Source: Irineochytrium annulatum
Lineage: Eukaryota; Chytridiomycota; Chytridiomycetes; Chytridiales; Chytridiaceae
Length of the DNA: 10,910 bases
Reading direction: 5' to 3'
NCBI GenBank assembly: GCA_027600665.1
Contig: JADGJL010000850.1
Span: forward strand, 1 to 10,910
Shown one piece after another: positions 1 to 8,950 of this stretch. The notes beneath the pieces were generated by a model that had not been told where the DNA came from, did not search any database, and worked only from the letters and a program-made list of their open reading frames with translations. Both the position numbers and the translations under genes were made by a program. Positions within the stretch are counted from its first letter, which is position 1, and each line of letters begins with the position of its first letter.

Positions 1-918
1 ACGTTGGAAGGAGGTGGGGAGGGAGCTTGTAATAGCGCATATGGAGAAACAGGGATGGAAAACTTCACATTGTTTCTAAAGCTACCTCCCGTACTAGATG
101 AGACACCCCTCGTGGTAACAGAGACAAAGAACATGTTCGACCCGGCGTGAGTACTACTAGCTTTTGCATACCGTAGCGACGCTAATATCTTATACAGCGA
201 CACAACAACCACCGAGACCACCCACTCCGAATACGACCTCGGCAAGGTCGGCGAGGCCCTCCAGCAGGCCGTCATCGGGCTCATCGTCATGGCGGTCCTC
301 CACTTCCAGTGGGGTTACATCCGTCCGCTTCTATTGCAGAGTGTTCTGAGCTTGAGGACGGTCTCGAGCACGCCTTTGTTCCAGGTTCATGTGCTCGGAA
401 AGCCGGCGACGGGCGATCTGAAGAGGCCCTGGAAGGGGAATATGTTTGGGTAAGTATTTTAAAGGGGGAGGTGGAGTGGTGGGGACGGTATTCCCTATTG
501 CGAACGCGAAGCGCAAAAGCCACAAGTCGTAGGAGCGGGAGTTGAAGATGCTGTAGGGTATGAGATTCTTGTACCGTAGTGGTAGGGGTATGAGGGTAGG
601 GTAGGCTGGGACATGTAGGGTCAAGGCCGGAATCGAGTTTGTAGAGTAAGCGCGAGCGAAACCTGTTTATACCCCATCGCCCCGTTATACCCTAGTCCCC
701 ACTCGTCATCGCCGCCTTACTACTACACCCCATTATCTTCTGTCCTCCGCCCTCTCCCATACCTTCTTCCCTTCCCTCTCTCCTTCATATCCAGTGCACC
801 TGCTCACCACACATTTCCCTCGTACAGGCCGGCCGCGACGGAGGCCCCTACACCGAAGGAGGCGAAGGCGCAGGAGAAGAAGGCTGAGAAGAAGAAGCTC
901 ATCAAAAAGAGGGATTAG
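1..918 (+). CDS. PHO88: PHO88/SND3 family ER membrane protein, 5' partial
   Basis: This is the C-terminal part of PHO88 (SND3), an ER membrane protein of the yeast SRP-independent targeting route, first described for phosphate transport. The frame is read with introns at 147-197 (phase 2) and 450-827 (phase 2, 378 nt). Exons end at 146, span 198-449, and run 828-918 (TAG 916-918). Seen in the sequence: the family segment EYDLGKVGEAL, a hydrophobic helix (AVIGLIVMAVLHF), then VHVLGKPATGDLKRPWKGNMFG split by the second intron and followed by GPAATEAP and a Lys/Glu-rich tail. From memory, yeast Pho88 has FGKPATGDLKRPF and a GGPAA tail in the same order. The first visible exon may begin at 98 after a TAG acceptor, because DETPLVVTE aligns with the yeast NDLTTLKYVE region. 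Positions 1-97 would then be intron, and the N-terminal exons lie outside the window. Confidence 0.9.
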
Positions 919-1040
919 AGTGAGGTGGTTGTTTGAGAGAAGAGGCATGGGAAGAGGGAACGGAGGGCCAGCCGTCGTGGATAATGTTTGAGTTGGGTAG
1001 AGTTGTTGCATAAGAATGTTTTCACATAGCACCGAGGGTT

Positions 1041-1046
1041 AATAAA
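1041..1046 (+). terminator. AATAAA poly(A) signal candidate for PHO88
   Basis: AATAAA lies 123 nt after the PHO88 stop codon, at a plausible distance for a 3'-end signal. It is the only canonical hexamer I noticed in this gap. No cleavage site can be placed. Confidence 0.4.
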
Positions 1047-1657
1047 TTTGATTTAAGCGATATCGTGCGCAATCGGATGATTTGTTTTAATGGATGTGCT
1101 GTTATAACAAAATTCAGTTGATGATAATGCAACAACGTGCCTATGTGCTTCTTGTATCGTGGCTGTGCTCTACAATGGAAAGAGACGGCCTAATGCCGTG
1201 ATAATTATGCTAGCCATACTAGCCATACACTCCCTCCCTTCACACGCCATGCCGACCGTTGTTTCGGACATCGTCCCCTCAGCGCTCATGGTCAACCCCT
1301 CATTACTGGCGCCGTCTTGAAGGCAAGCGACAACGCCATCGCCTGTGCAGAAAATCATTGTCTTCGTTAGCGTACTTCACGGGCACATTCCGGCTGTATG
1401 TCGCAATGCAGGCCGTGGTTTAGAAAAAGTCATAAGATTTATTCTTTGCCAGAGTGTCTTTGGAGAGTTGTTTGGCCTGCGAAGTTACGCTACTGCTTAT
1501 CCTGGTCGCACTTTGCAGGTGTACTTTATCTTTTTCGTCTGCCATTTTACATACGTCTCCTTCAGAATTTCGACACAACGCCGACATCGCGTCCACATCT
1601 CCACATCTACATCTCCCGTGATGTCTTATCAGGGATACCGATGCCATGCTGACCGAT

Positions 1658-1678
1658 TTTGCTCTGACGGGTCAGAGC
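1658..1678 (+). promoter_or_regulatory. Palindrome overlapping a TTTGCTC copper-element-like site
   Basis: TTTGCTC (1658-1664) matches the core of the yeast Mac1 copper-response element. It runs directly into a perfect inverted repeat: GCTCTGAC, a GG spacer, then GTCAGAGC (1661-1678). The element ends 196 nt upstream of the copper transporter start codon at 1874. A site for a dimeric or copper-responsive activator is an inference. The eighth base is T, where Mac1 sites usually have A or G, and I found no second full copy nearby (only a partial TTTGCGA near 1689). Confidence 0.4.
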
Positions 1679-1873
1679 TCGCGACAATTTGCGATTGGTT
1701 CCTCCATGGCCAACAGCGAAAATCGCTCAAAACACGGGGTGAGGCGGGGTTCGTGGGGCAAAATTCCCTCACTTGAAAAGCAGCTCTTTCCACCCTCTCT
1801 TCTTCTGATCCATCCCCGCTCCCGCCCCGTAGCCAGCATCGTTGACCAGTCAGGCCCAAGTTCAGCTTCCACG

Positions 1874-3421
1874 ATGAAATCCGTTCTCGCTGGCGTTGTC
1901 ATGCTGGCCGCCGCGCCGAGGTCGGCTCTCGCGGACCTCGCAGCGCTTAACGCGGCTCTCGGGACGCTGTGTGGACAGTCGCAGATGTTGCCGGGATGTA
2001 CCGTCTATGGTGAGTTTGCGGAGGTCGTGGGGGTGTTGCTGTTGTTCGTGGCGAGGGGCAGGGGGCGGGGAGCGGCCGGGTAATTCTGCTTTTCATGCTA
2101 AGAGCCTACTACGCTCTTGTGATAATGAGATTTATAGTCGAATCATTTGTGCTACTACGCATTCTCCATCTTTCCTTGCATGTTAATCCTGAACCTCTTT
2201 CCCTCAACAGCCGCTTGCCAAAAGAACGGCAACGCTCTCGCATCCCCCTACTGCACCTCCTCGTCCATAGTTGCGGACATCTGCAAGGCCTCCGATCTCT
2301 CGACCCTCCCGAGCTCCGTCACGACCTTCTGCGCGACCTACAACGTGCCCGAGACCTGCGTCATCGACGCGGGAAACTGCACGGCGCTGCCCAACCTTCC
2401 AGCTGCCACCTCGACTTTTGCGGACGTCAAGGACATTTGCGGGATGATGAGCACGACCGGCTGCAGTGATTGTTCCGGCGCCGCAATCGCGAATGTCGGG
2501 ATGAGCGGAATGAAGCAGTGCGATTTGTTGTCGGTTTACATGAATTTGTGCATGATGATGCCAAGTAAGTATCTGCAGCTGCGAAGGAGAGTAGGCACTG
2601 TCGCGCGAGCATTCTCTTTCCATCGTCCATACCTCTGCGTTCAGCTTGACTCCATGTTATCATCATACTAATCCTTTCTCCCCAGGCATGTCCCAATGCA
2701 GGCCCTCCAAATCCTTCTGTGCCTCCACAGCCTCGACCCTCTCCATCTGCGGCGGCAAGGGAGCCTCCCTGATTTCATCGGCTCCCACTTCCACGCCCAC
2801 CTCCTCCTCCTTGGACGACACCATCACGTCCTCCAACGTGCCTATGATGCAGATGTACTTTCACACGGGCATAACGGACTACATCCTTTCCTCCTCCTGG
2901 GTGCCCCAGACCAACGCGCAGTACGCCGGCGCGTGGATTTTCTGCTACGTACTGGCCGTGAGCTACGAGGCGTGGCTGACATTCACGGCCTGGGCGTTGA
3001 CCCGGACGGCGGGGAAGGCTGTTGTGAGACCGGCGAGAAGGGCTGAGAAGCAGGGCGTGGATGCGAGCGCGGATCCTGGTAGCAATGCGATCCTTGGGGA
3101 CGGGGCTGCGACTGGGAGTGTGAGCAGAGGGACACTTGTGGGCGTCGCGGTTGTTAGGGGTTTAATGAGGACCGTGTCGGCTATCATCGCGTGTAAGTCT
3201 CTACTTAAATCCTACCCGTCGTTGTTCGACTAATGAAAGCTTTACCCTCAGATCTCCTCATGTTGATTGTCATGTCCTACAATATCGGCCTCTTCTTCGC
3301 AGTTGTTCTCGGTCTCGGCACAGGATCGGCCATCTTTGGCGGCAAGCTCCTTATTCTCGCTAAAGGCGCGGCTTCCGCTCGCGGCGGGAACGTCGAGGGG
3401 GATTGGGAGCTGTGTTGCTAG
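1874..3421 (+). CDS. Ctr-family copper transporter with Cys-rich ectodomain
   Basis: A predicted high-affinity Cu(I) uptake channel subunit of the Ctr family, probably in the plasma membrane. Exons are 1874-2009, 2211-2564, 2686-3192 and 3252-3421. All three introns are phase 1, and the product is 388 residues. A signal peptide occupies about residues 1-20 (ends SALA). A 16-cysteine ectodomain spans residues 33-185, followed by a Thr/Ser stretch and a Met/His patch before the membrane (MMQMYFH, 217-223). TM1 is about 242-267. TM2 contains the Ctr signature M-x3-M (M336 and M340). TM3 contains G-x3-G (G353 and G357). The protein ends in Cys-Cys, like the C-terminal copper hand-off motifs of other Ctrs. 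The loop between TM1 and TM2 is long and basic. The frame is open upstream to an ATG at 1646, but I chose 1874 because the signal peptide starts there. The ectodomain is much longer than in typical Ctr proteins. Confidence 0.92.
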
Positions 3422-3918
3422 ACGGATCTGAGGGTTTGAAGGTGTACCTGTCTGCTCTGACGCCTTCTTCGGTATCTAGTTTCCTTACAGCTGTCCATAT
3501 TATCTGTTGAACCACCAACTTTTTTATGCTTTTATACCCTCTTATGTAAACTCCCGGACTGACTAAATTGTGCTTTTGTTGGGCAGCCTCGCCGATAGGA
3601 TTCTTACTCATAGCTTGTGGCCCTTCAAAGCTCATTCAGTAGTTGCCTTCTGCATTTTGCCTTTCCTTTTTGTTTCTTTCTTGGCATCGGTGATGTGATC
3701 TGAGTGAAAAACCCCGCCAAGTTGATCCAATGTGCTCACCGTCACCTCGTCCTCGTGCATTTCCACCCGCAACGGTCTTTTGTTTTGATCGCGCCGATTA
3801 CTTCACCGATCGTCAGATTTACGCGGGAAGATTTTCCTGTCGCGTGCGAGCTCCGTTGACAGTTTCTCCCCGGCCCCCCGACCCTTCCCGGCCAACCCGT
3901 CGCTCCGCATCCTTGACC
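3422..3918 (+). other. Intergenic region, 3' UTR and upstream region
   Basis: This 497-nt stretch lies between the copper transporter stop and the start of the mucin-like gene. It is pyrimidine-rich around 3640-3690 and GC-rich near 3860-3910. No canonical AATAAA, RNA gene or convincing ORF was seen. A minus-strand frame at 3360-3635 has no recognisable domain. The frame of the downstream gene stays open upstream to an ATG at 3730, but the signal peptide starts at 3919. Confidence 0.55.
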
Positions 3919-6900
3919 ATGCTTGCGCCGGCCACCATCCTGGCCCTCACCCTGGCCACATCAGGTTCGTAACCCCGCACTTCCTCCGGTGCCAACTGGT
4001 GAACTCGTCCATCCCGCACAGCTCACGCCCAGCAGACGAAGCGCCCCGCGCCTATGCGTCCCACCCCGGGCCATGTCGGGTGCAGCGTGCCCCTCATCCC
4101 CTTCTCACAAGTTGAGGCCAAAATTAATCTGGCGGGTAATCCTTTTTGTTGTTGGATTTTACTCACGCTGATGCCATTAAAAAGGACAACCAACCATCAC
4201 GAACGAGTCCGTCACGAACTCGACGGCCCTGTGCGTGCAGATCGGTGAGCAGCTTTTCTTTCGTTTTCCTCGACGGACTTACCAACAAGCGCAACAACAG
4301 GAGGAAAATGGGTCCCTAACGCCGCGCTCTCGTGCACCGGCAACTTTTTAAATGTCAACGGGTCGTGGCCTTCTTTCGTCGCGGCGCCTCTGGTGGGGCG
4401 TTTGGGCGCCAAAGCGGTGGTCCCCGTGCCGGTTGTGTGCAATGAGGCGGCGGTGAATTCCACGACAGCATCGACAGTGACGTTGTCTAAGTGTCAGGTG
4501 CCCGTGGTGTCGCTGGACGTTAAAACAGTTGTTGTTAATGGTAAGCTAAGCGCGAACGGTCGTCGAGACTAATCCTTCGTGTGGAAGTGATGAACTTCAC
4601 GGTTCCCATCATGAAGTTCACGCGGCAGTGCGTCCAGGTCCAGTTCACAGATGGTTAGGCGTTTCTCCTCTTCTACGCTGTTCCTGTTCTCACGACCATC
4701 TAAAGCAATCGTGTACCGAAACAAGTACACTCTCTCGGGAGGGATGTGGTATCAAAACGCAGATCTGGCCTGCGACGCGGACGGCAGCACGCTGAGGATC
4801 AACGGCGCTAATTTTGTGCCGGATTTTGGTGCGGAAGGGACGATCCCGACGCAGTGTGGTGGTAGCGGCGTTGCAGGGTTAATGGCGACGACAACGGCGG
4901 TGACGGCGCATCAAGCAGCGGCGGGTTGGGCTACGTGGGCGGTTTTGCCAACGACGACGGCTCTGGCGTCATCTTTAACGACGACGATGGCAGCTACACC
5001 TTCGACGACAGTTGTCGCGACATCTTTATCGACTGAAAGCGCCACTGACACTTCGCCGACCATGACCACTTCTTCAGCCGAAGCCGCGAATACGACGTTG
5101 TCTACTACAAACCCGTTAACCACCAATGTTTCGACAACGACAACGACGACGGCTTTCTCATCGGCCAGCTTGACCGCATTTACGTCGACGGATTTGTTCC
5201 TTGCTGGAACCACTGCTACCGTGGCGGCGTTGTCGACGGAGGTTACCAGCAGTTCGACGACGACAGAAAACGGAACGCAGTCGACGACAACTGCATCCGT
5301 CATGCCATCCGCCGCACTGGCCAACTCCGCATCCTACACGGACACGACGACGGGCTCAACGGAGACCAGCACGGCGACGACGACAACTATCTCGTCGTAC
5401 GTTACGACCACGTCTACGGCTACCTCCCTGACAACTGTGTCCACGTCCACGAGTACCTCTACGTCGACAGTTGACACGACGACGGGCTCGACGGAGACTA
5501 ACACGTTCACAACGACGACTATCTCGTCCTTTTCGCCGACCACGTCGACGGTAACTTCTGAATCAGCTGCGTCCGCGTCTACGACCTCCGTATCCACCGC
5601 TGACGTCAGCGGCGCAACGACCACAGCGCCGACCACGTCCACAACAACATCCGTTTCACCAACGACCGCCGTCTCCTCATCGACCACAGACATTGCAACC
5701 TCTTCGACGGACACCACCAGTGCCACAACCACCGCCACGAGGTCTGCTACCACCCTTCTCAGCACCGCTACGTCCACCGACACCTCCTCCTTTTCTTCCT
5801 CATCCACCTCCTCGATCATTGCCCCCTCCCCCATCTGGACGCGCTATCCTTTCCCAATCCCCACGACGGTCATTGCCCCTTTACGCCCCTATTTCTTCCC
5901 AACGCCTCCCGTTCCCAAACCGACAACCTTCCTCGACGTCTCCACGGCCGTCTCAGTCACCACGACGGCAACGTCCATCCGCCCCGCCGTGTTCTTGCCC
6001 CCGCCTTCACCGACACCGACTGTCGCGGGGTTGGCGGGCACGGGAAATGTAGCGACGGATGATGGGGACGCGGGTGTACAGACACCGGCGATCGGGGACG
6101 CGGGGCAGGCCATAACGCGGGCGGACCCGACGCCTGATATTGGCGGCGCTGTCGTTATCACGGCTGGACCGACGCCGGACATCGGCGACGCCGTGATGAT
6201 GACGGGAGCTCAGGAGGCCCTGTCGCCAATGGTAAAGACGAAGTCCTTTGCGCCGACGCCGTTCAGGGGGTTGCACCCAGGACCGGCGAAAATCCCGCCG
6301 AGCCCGAGGACGCAGGGGCCAGTGACAACGAAGGCGGTGAAAGTGACGTCCTCGAAGCCGACGGTGGCTTTGTCGTATCAACCCGCGACGGCGGCTGCTG
6401 TTTGGCAGTCGCCACCGGGGCCGTACCCTCCTAGGATTAATCACGACGTGACGACGACGGCTGCGGCTGCGCCTTCAGTCCCGACCTTGCCTGCTGCTCT
6501 CGTGATGTCATCGGTCGCGGTTACAACGTCGCCCGTCGTCACGCCGGTTTTAACGACAGCGGTAGCCGCGTCTACGTCTGCGGTGCCGCCCGTGGTCGCT
6601 GCGACACCGTTAACGACGCCTGAGACGATCACCACCCCGGTGGTCATCCCGTCAACGCCACGGACGCAAGAAGTCATCGCGTCACCGCCACCGACGCCGA
6701 CGGCGCCGACGAGAACATCTTCCTCCGCGGCCGCAACTACCACGTCAGGCGCCGCCTGCGCGCTCGCGGTGTGGAATCACAAAGTTCAATCTACGCTGCT
6801 GGTCTTTCCCGGTACGCGTTCCGTCCGTTCTATATTTCTTAACTATGCTAACGTTCAAAACCAGGCCTCCCCGACGCCTACAGCCCCGGTCCTATCACGA

Positions 6901-8528
6901 ACATTACGTCCCTCTGCATCCAAATCTACAGTAAGCTTCATGACTGCCTTTAAATGCGTCATTTTGCAAGGCTCTTACGCTTATGAATGAAAGAAACGGT
7001 TTGGTACCCCGTCTCCGCACTCACGTGCACCTCCACTCGGCTCACAATCGATGCCCTCACGCCGCCGTCGTACCTATCCGCAACCGTGCCGGTGGCGTGC
7101 GATGACACTCTGACGACGGAGGTCATCGTGCCCCTGACGGCGAGCCAGAGGAGCAAAGAGTGCAGCATACCCATTCAATGGTCAACCATGAGGGCGGGCG
7201 TCGTGTACAACCCCAATGGAAGCCCGATCGTCATCACGGGGTATAATAAGAAATGCGTGCAGATTTACTCGCTGGATGAGCCGGATCCGGCCGACAGCGG
7301 TATGCAATACTATCGATCCCATAAGCACTAAATGTGATGTACAGGTTATGTGTGGTACCTCAACTCTCAGCTAGCATGCCAGGGCACGGACATGAATATC
7401 GAGACGGGTAAGAAGGGGACGTACTGGAAGGTGGCGACGGCTGAGGACGTCCCGGAAGCGTGCTCAATCGAACCTCGGACCGTTTCATCGTCGTTTGCAA
7501 CAACCACTACTGTAGCAGCGTCCACGAGCTCTATGGCATCGCTTCCCACAACTACGACAACGCTCGCCTCGCTGTCGACTGCCTTTACGTCGACGATTCC
7601 ACCACCTCCCACCATCACCACAAGTTGGACATCTATCGTGAACACTACCGCCACGTCGACCTCCTCCACCACTCTTCTCTATTCAACTCTAGTCCCCACT
7701 ACGACCCTCCCTCCGACCGCCTCCATCCCCTCCTTCTTCGCAACCGCTGGCGCCCCTGCCGCCTCCGCCACGTCCACCGCCACTTCGACAGCGACAGCCA
7801 CTCCGCCATCTTGTGTCGTCCCCCTCGATGGCGGGCCGGCACAGGCGCAGATGACAGGGAAGTTTGCCGCCGATTTAAACATTTCCATGATTGCTTGGAG
7901 TCCCAACTGCACGAGAATATCGGCTGGTGGACGTGAGTGTTTAAACCTTTCCCTCACTCCTTTCCCTCTCCCTCCCCCCTCATTTCCGTCCTCGCAAAAA
8001 TCAACTTCCCCTTTTAACTGACTCCACCAGAATCGTTCTGGCTCCCTACCGACGGTCTCTCGTGCTCCCAATCGGGCCTGATCCTCAACGGCACCTCCAT
8101 CGTGGCCGTCCGCAACATCGCGGCGACATGCGGCACCATTATCCCTGTCTCCACCTTCAAGGACGACGCCGCGGCGGCCCAGCGCGCGCAGCAGCAGGGC
8201 AAGACCGTGACGTGCGCCGTGCCGCTGGATATGAGCTCCGTGGATGCGGTGTTGAGCAGTGGCGGGAATGACAGGGTTGTGACCGTGACGATTATTTCTT
8301 GGGTATGCTTGTTGCTTTTCCTTTGCAATTTGGTGCAATGTATACTTATCTCAACGTTGCCAAAACTATCAGACTCCGTATTGCGTCCTGGCAGAATATG
8401 AAGGCGGCAAGACGTGGTTCCCTCAGTTTGGGCTATCATGCACGGATCAATTATCGATGGACTACAGCACGGCCTTGAAGTTCGACGCAGCGACGGTGCC
8501 AGAAGAGTGTTTAGGGTTGTCAACTTGA
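3919..8528 (+). CDS. Secreted mucin-like protein with six four-cysteine modules
   Basis: I do not recognise a named family. The eleven exons are 3919-3964, 4022-4135, 4185-4244, 4301-4540, 4588-4653, 4706-6811, 6865-6930, 6994-7299, 7345-7932, 8031-8302 and 8373-8528, giving 1339 residues. All introns have GT...AG ends. Introns 1-9 are phase 1 and intron 10 is phase 0. A signal peptide ends near residue 19 (TSAHA before QQT). Six modules follow with cysteines at 36/70/85/120, 138/168/198/226, 860/895/911/935, 956/987/1013/1041, 1158/1190/1209/1231 and 1259/1292/1311/1334. Each starts near C-x-V-P-L, has a C-V-Q-I-like second site, and has a Trp exactly 8 residues before the third Cys (W-[YFLV]-x4-L-x-C). 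Thr/Ser-rich stalks, probably O-glycosylated, separate the three pairs (residues 227-859 and 1042-1157). No C-terminal membrane helix or GPI signal is visible. A cell-wall, mucin or adhesin-like role is an inference. Small-exon boundaries rest on frame and module alignment, not on transcripts. Confidence 0.82.
5341..5604 (+). repeat. 44-residue tandem duplication in the Thr/Ser stalk
   Basis: The 17-nt string gacacgacgacgggctc occurs at 5341 and again at 5473, a period of 132 nt (44 codons). Both units encode DTTTGSTET followed by TTTTISS and then Thr/Ser-rich sequence. They match best over the first half and diverge afterwards. This indicates stalk growth by local in-frame duplication. Confidence 0.75.
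6082..6210 (+). repeat. TPDIG-type coding repeats in the stalk
   Basis: Two adjacent 42-nt units (6127-6168 and 6169-6210) encode PTPDIGGAVVITAG and PTPDIGDAVMMTGA. They are preceded by a weaker copy (TPAIGDAGQAITRAD, from 6082) of slightly different length. The repeat lies between the Pro-rich and Thr/Ala-rich parts of the long stalk and changes its composition towards Gly, Asp and Ile. Confidence 0.65.
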
Positions 8529-8878
8529 CCGAGGCCGCCTTCTTATTTGTTTCCATAAGATAATTTATGCAGCATTGGCATTCCCGAGCCCTTTCTCCTT
8601 CCCAGGTTGATCTTATCACCTCATTTAAGTCACTTCAACTTTGTTACTATATTACTACTGTTGTATTCTTTTGACTGGCAAAGAAATGGGAAATAAAGCA
8701 AAGTCATGGTGGCATAATTACGTAAAAGCAATACATATGACAACACATTTAGGACCGAGAAGGCTGCTGTATTTATGCAGAAGTCTAACATTGGCACTTA
8801 GATTGTCGAGCAAAAGACGCGATATATCTCATCCCTATTCATCTTAGGTTCTAGGTTTCATTCCTGTATTATCTTGCG
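8529..8878 (+). other. Intergenic region between the mucin-like gene and the tRNA
   Basis: This 350-nt AT-richer stretch holds the probable 3' UTR of the mucin-like gene, including AATAAA at 8692-8697 about 165 nt past its stop. Near the tRNA, an AAAA run at 8812-8815 would read as TTTT on the minus strand, about 64 nt past the tRNA 3' end. No protein gene was recognised. Confidence 0.5.
8692..8697 (+). terminator. AATAAA poly(A) signal candidate for the mucin-like gene
   Basis: A canonical AATAAA hexamer lies in an AT-rich stretch about 165 nt after the TGA stop at 8526-8528. The assignment rests on position only. Confidence 0.4.
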
Positions 8879-8950
8879 TGCCTCCTGAGTGACTTGAACA
8901 CCCGGCCTTCTGCTTACGAGGCAGACGCTCTACCGCTGAGCTAAGGAGGC
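8879..8950 (-). tRNA. tRNA-Thr, anticodon CGU
   Basis: On the minus strand the cloverleaf folds fully. The seven-pair acceptor stem is GCCTCCT/AGGAGGC. The D arm is GCTC/GAGC with the GG pair in its loop. The anticodon stem is TCTGC/GCAGA with loop CTCGTAA, giving anticodon CGT, which reads ACG (Thr). A five-base variable loop follows, then a T arm GGGTG/CACTC with one G-T pair and loop TTCAAGT. The discriminator base is A. There is no intron and CCA is not encoded. The B box core GTTCAAGTC is present. The nearest minus-strand TTTT is about 64 nt downstream, so a canonical close Pol III terminator is absent. Confidence 0.93.

Larger units (their letters stand above)
919..1873 (+). other. Intergenic region with no convincing gene
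   Basis: This 955-nt stretch holds the PHO88 3' untranslated region and the upstream region of the copper transporter. Open frames of up to 143 codons exist at 1345-1776, but they show no recognisable domain. I also noticed a 9-bp tandem direct repeat (ctagccata twice, 1210-1227) and a 5-bp hairpin (1185-1199, acggc/gccgt). The palindrome at 1661-1678 is listed separately. No tRNA or other RNA gene was recognised. Confidence 0.6.

Noticed and set aside
1345..1776. A 143-codon plus-strand frame upstream of the copper transporter
   Set aside because: No recognisable domain, signal peptide or composition like the neighbouring genes. It overlaps other frames of similar length and the palindromic element.
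1646..1873. A possible 76-residue N-terminal extension of the copper transporter from an in-frame ATG at 1646
   Set aside because: It would bury a clear signal peptide that starts at 1874. The extension has no recognisable features.
3730..3918. A possible N-terminal extension of the mucin-like protein from an in-frame ATG at 3730
   Set aside because: The signal peptide starts at 3919, and the upstream part is Pro/Arg-rich with no domain. It would place the secretion signal internally.
5049..5474. A stop-free, protein-like reading in the +2 frame of the stalk exon, rich in Asp, Tyr, His, Gly and Cys (141 codons)
   Set aside because: The true frame is almost all ACN, TCN, GCN and CCN codons. 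Its +2 frame therefore reads NAC, NTC, NGC and NCC, which can never be stops and automatically gives Tyr/His/Asn/Asp/Phe/Leu/Val/Gly/Cys. No start codon or domain supports it. The 7460-7936 frame in the second stalk has the same cause.
4911..5834. Long minus-strand frames rich in Val (137 and 166 codons) opposite the stalk exon
   Set aside because: The reverse complement of ACG/TCG-type repeats gives GTC/GTN codons, hence poly-Val-like frames without stops. They are composition artefacts opposite a well-supported coding exon.
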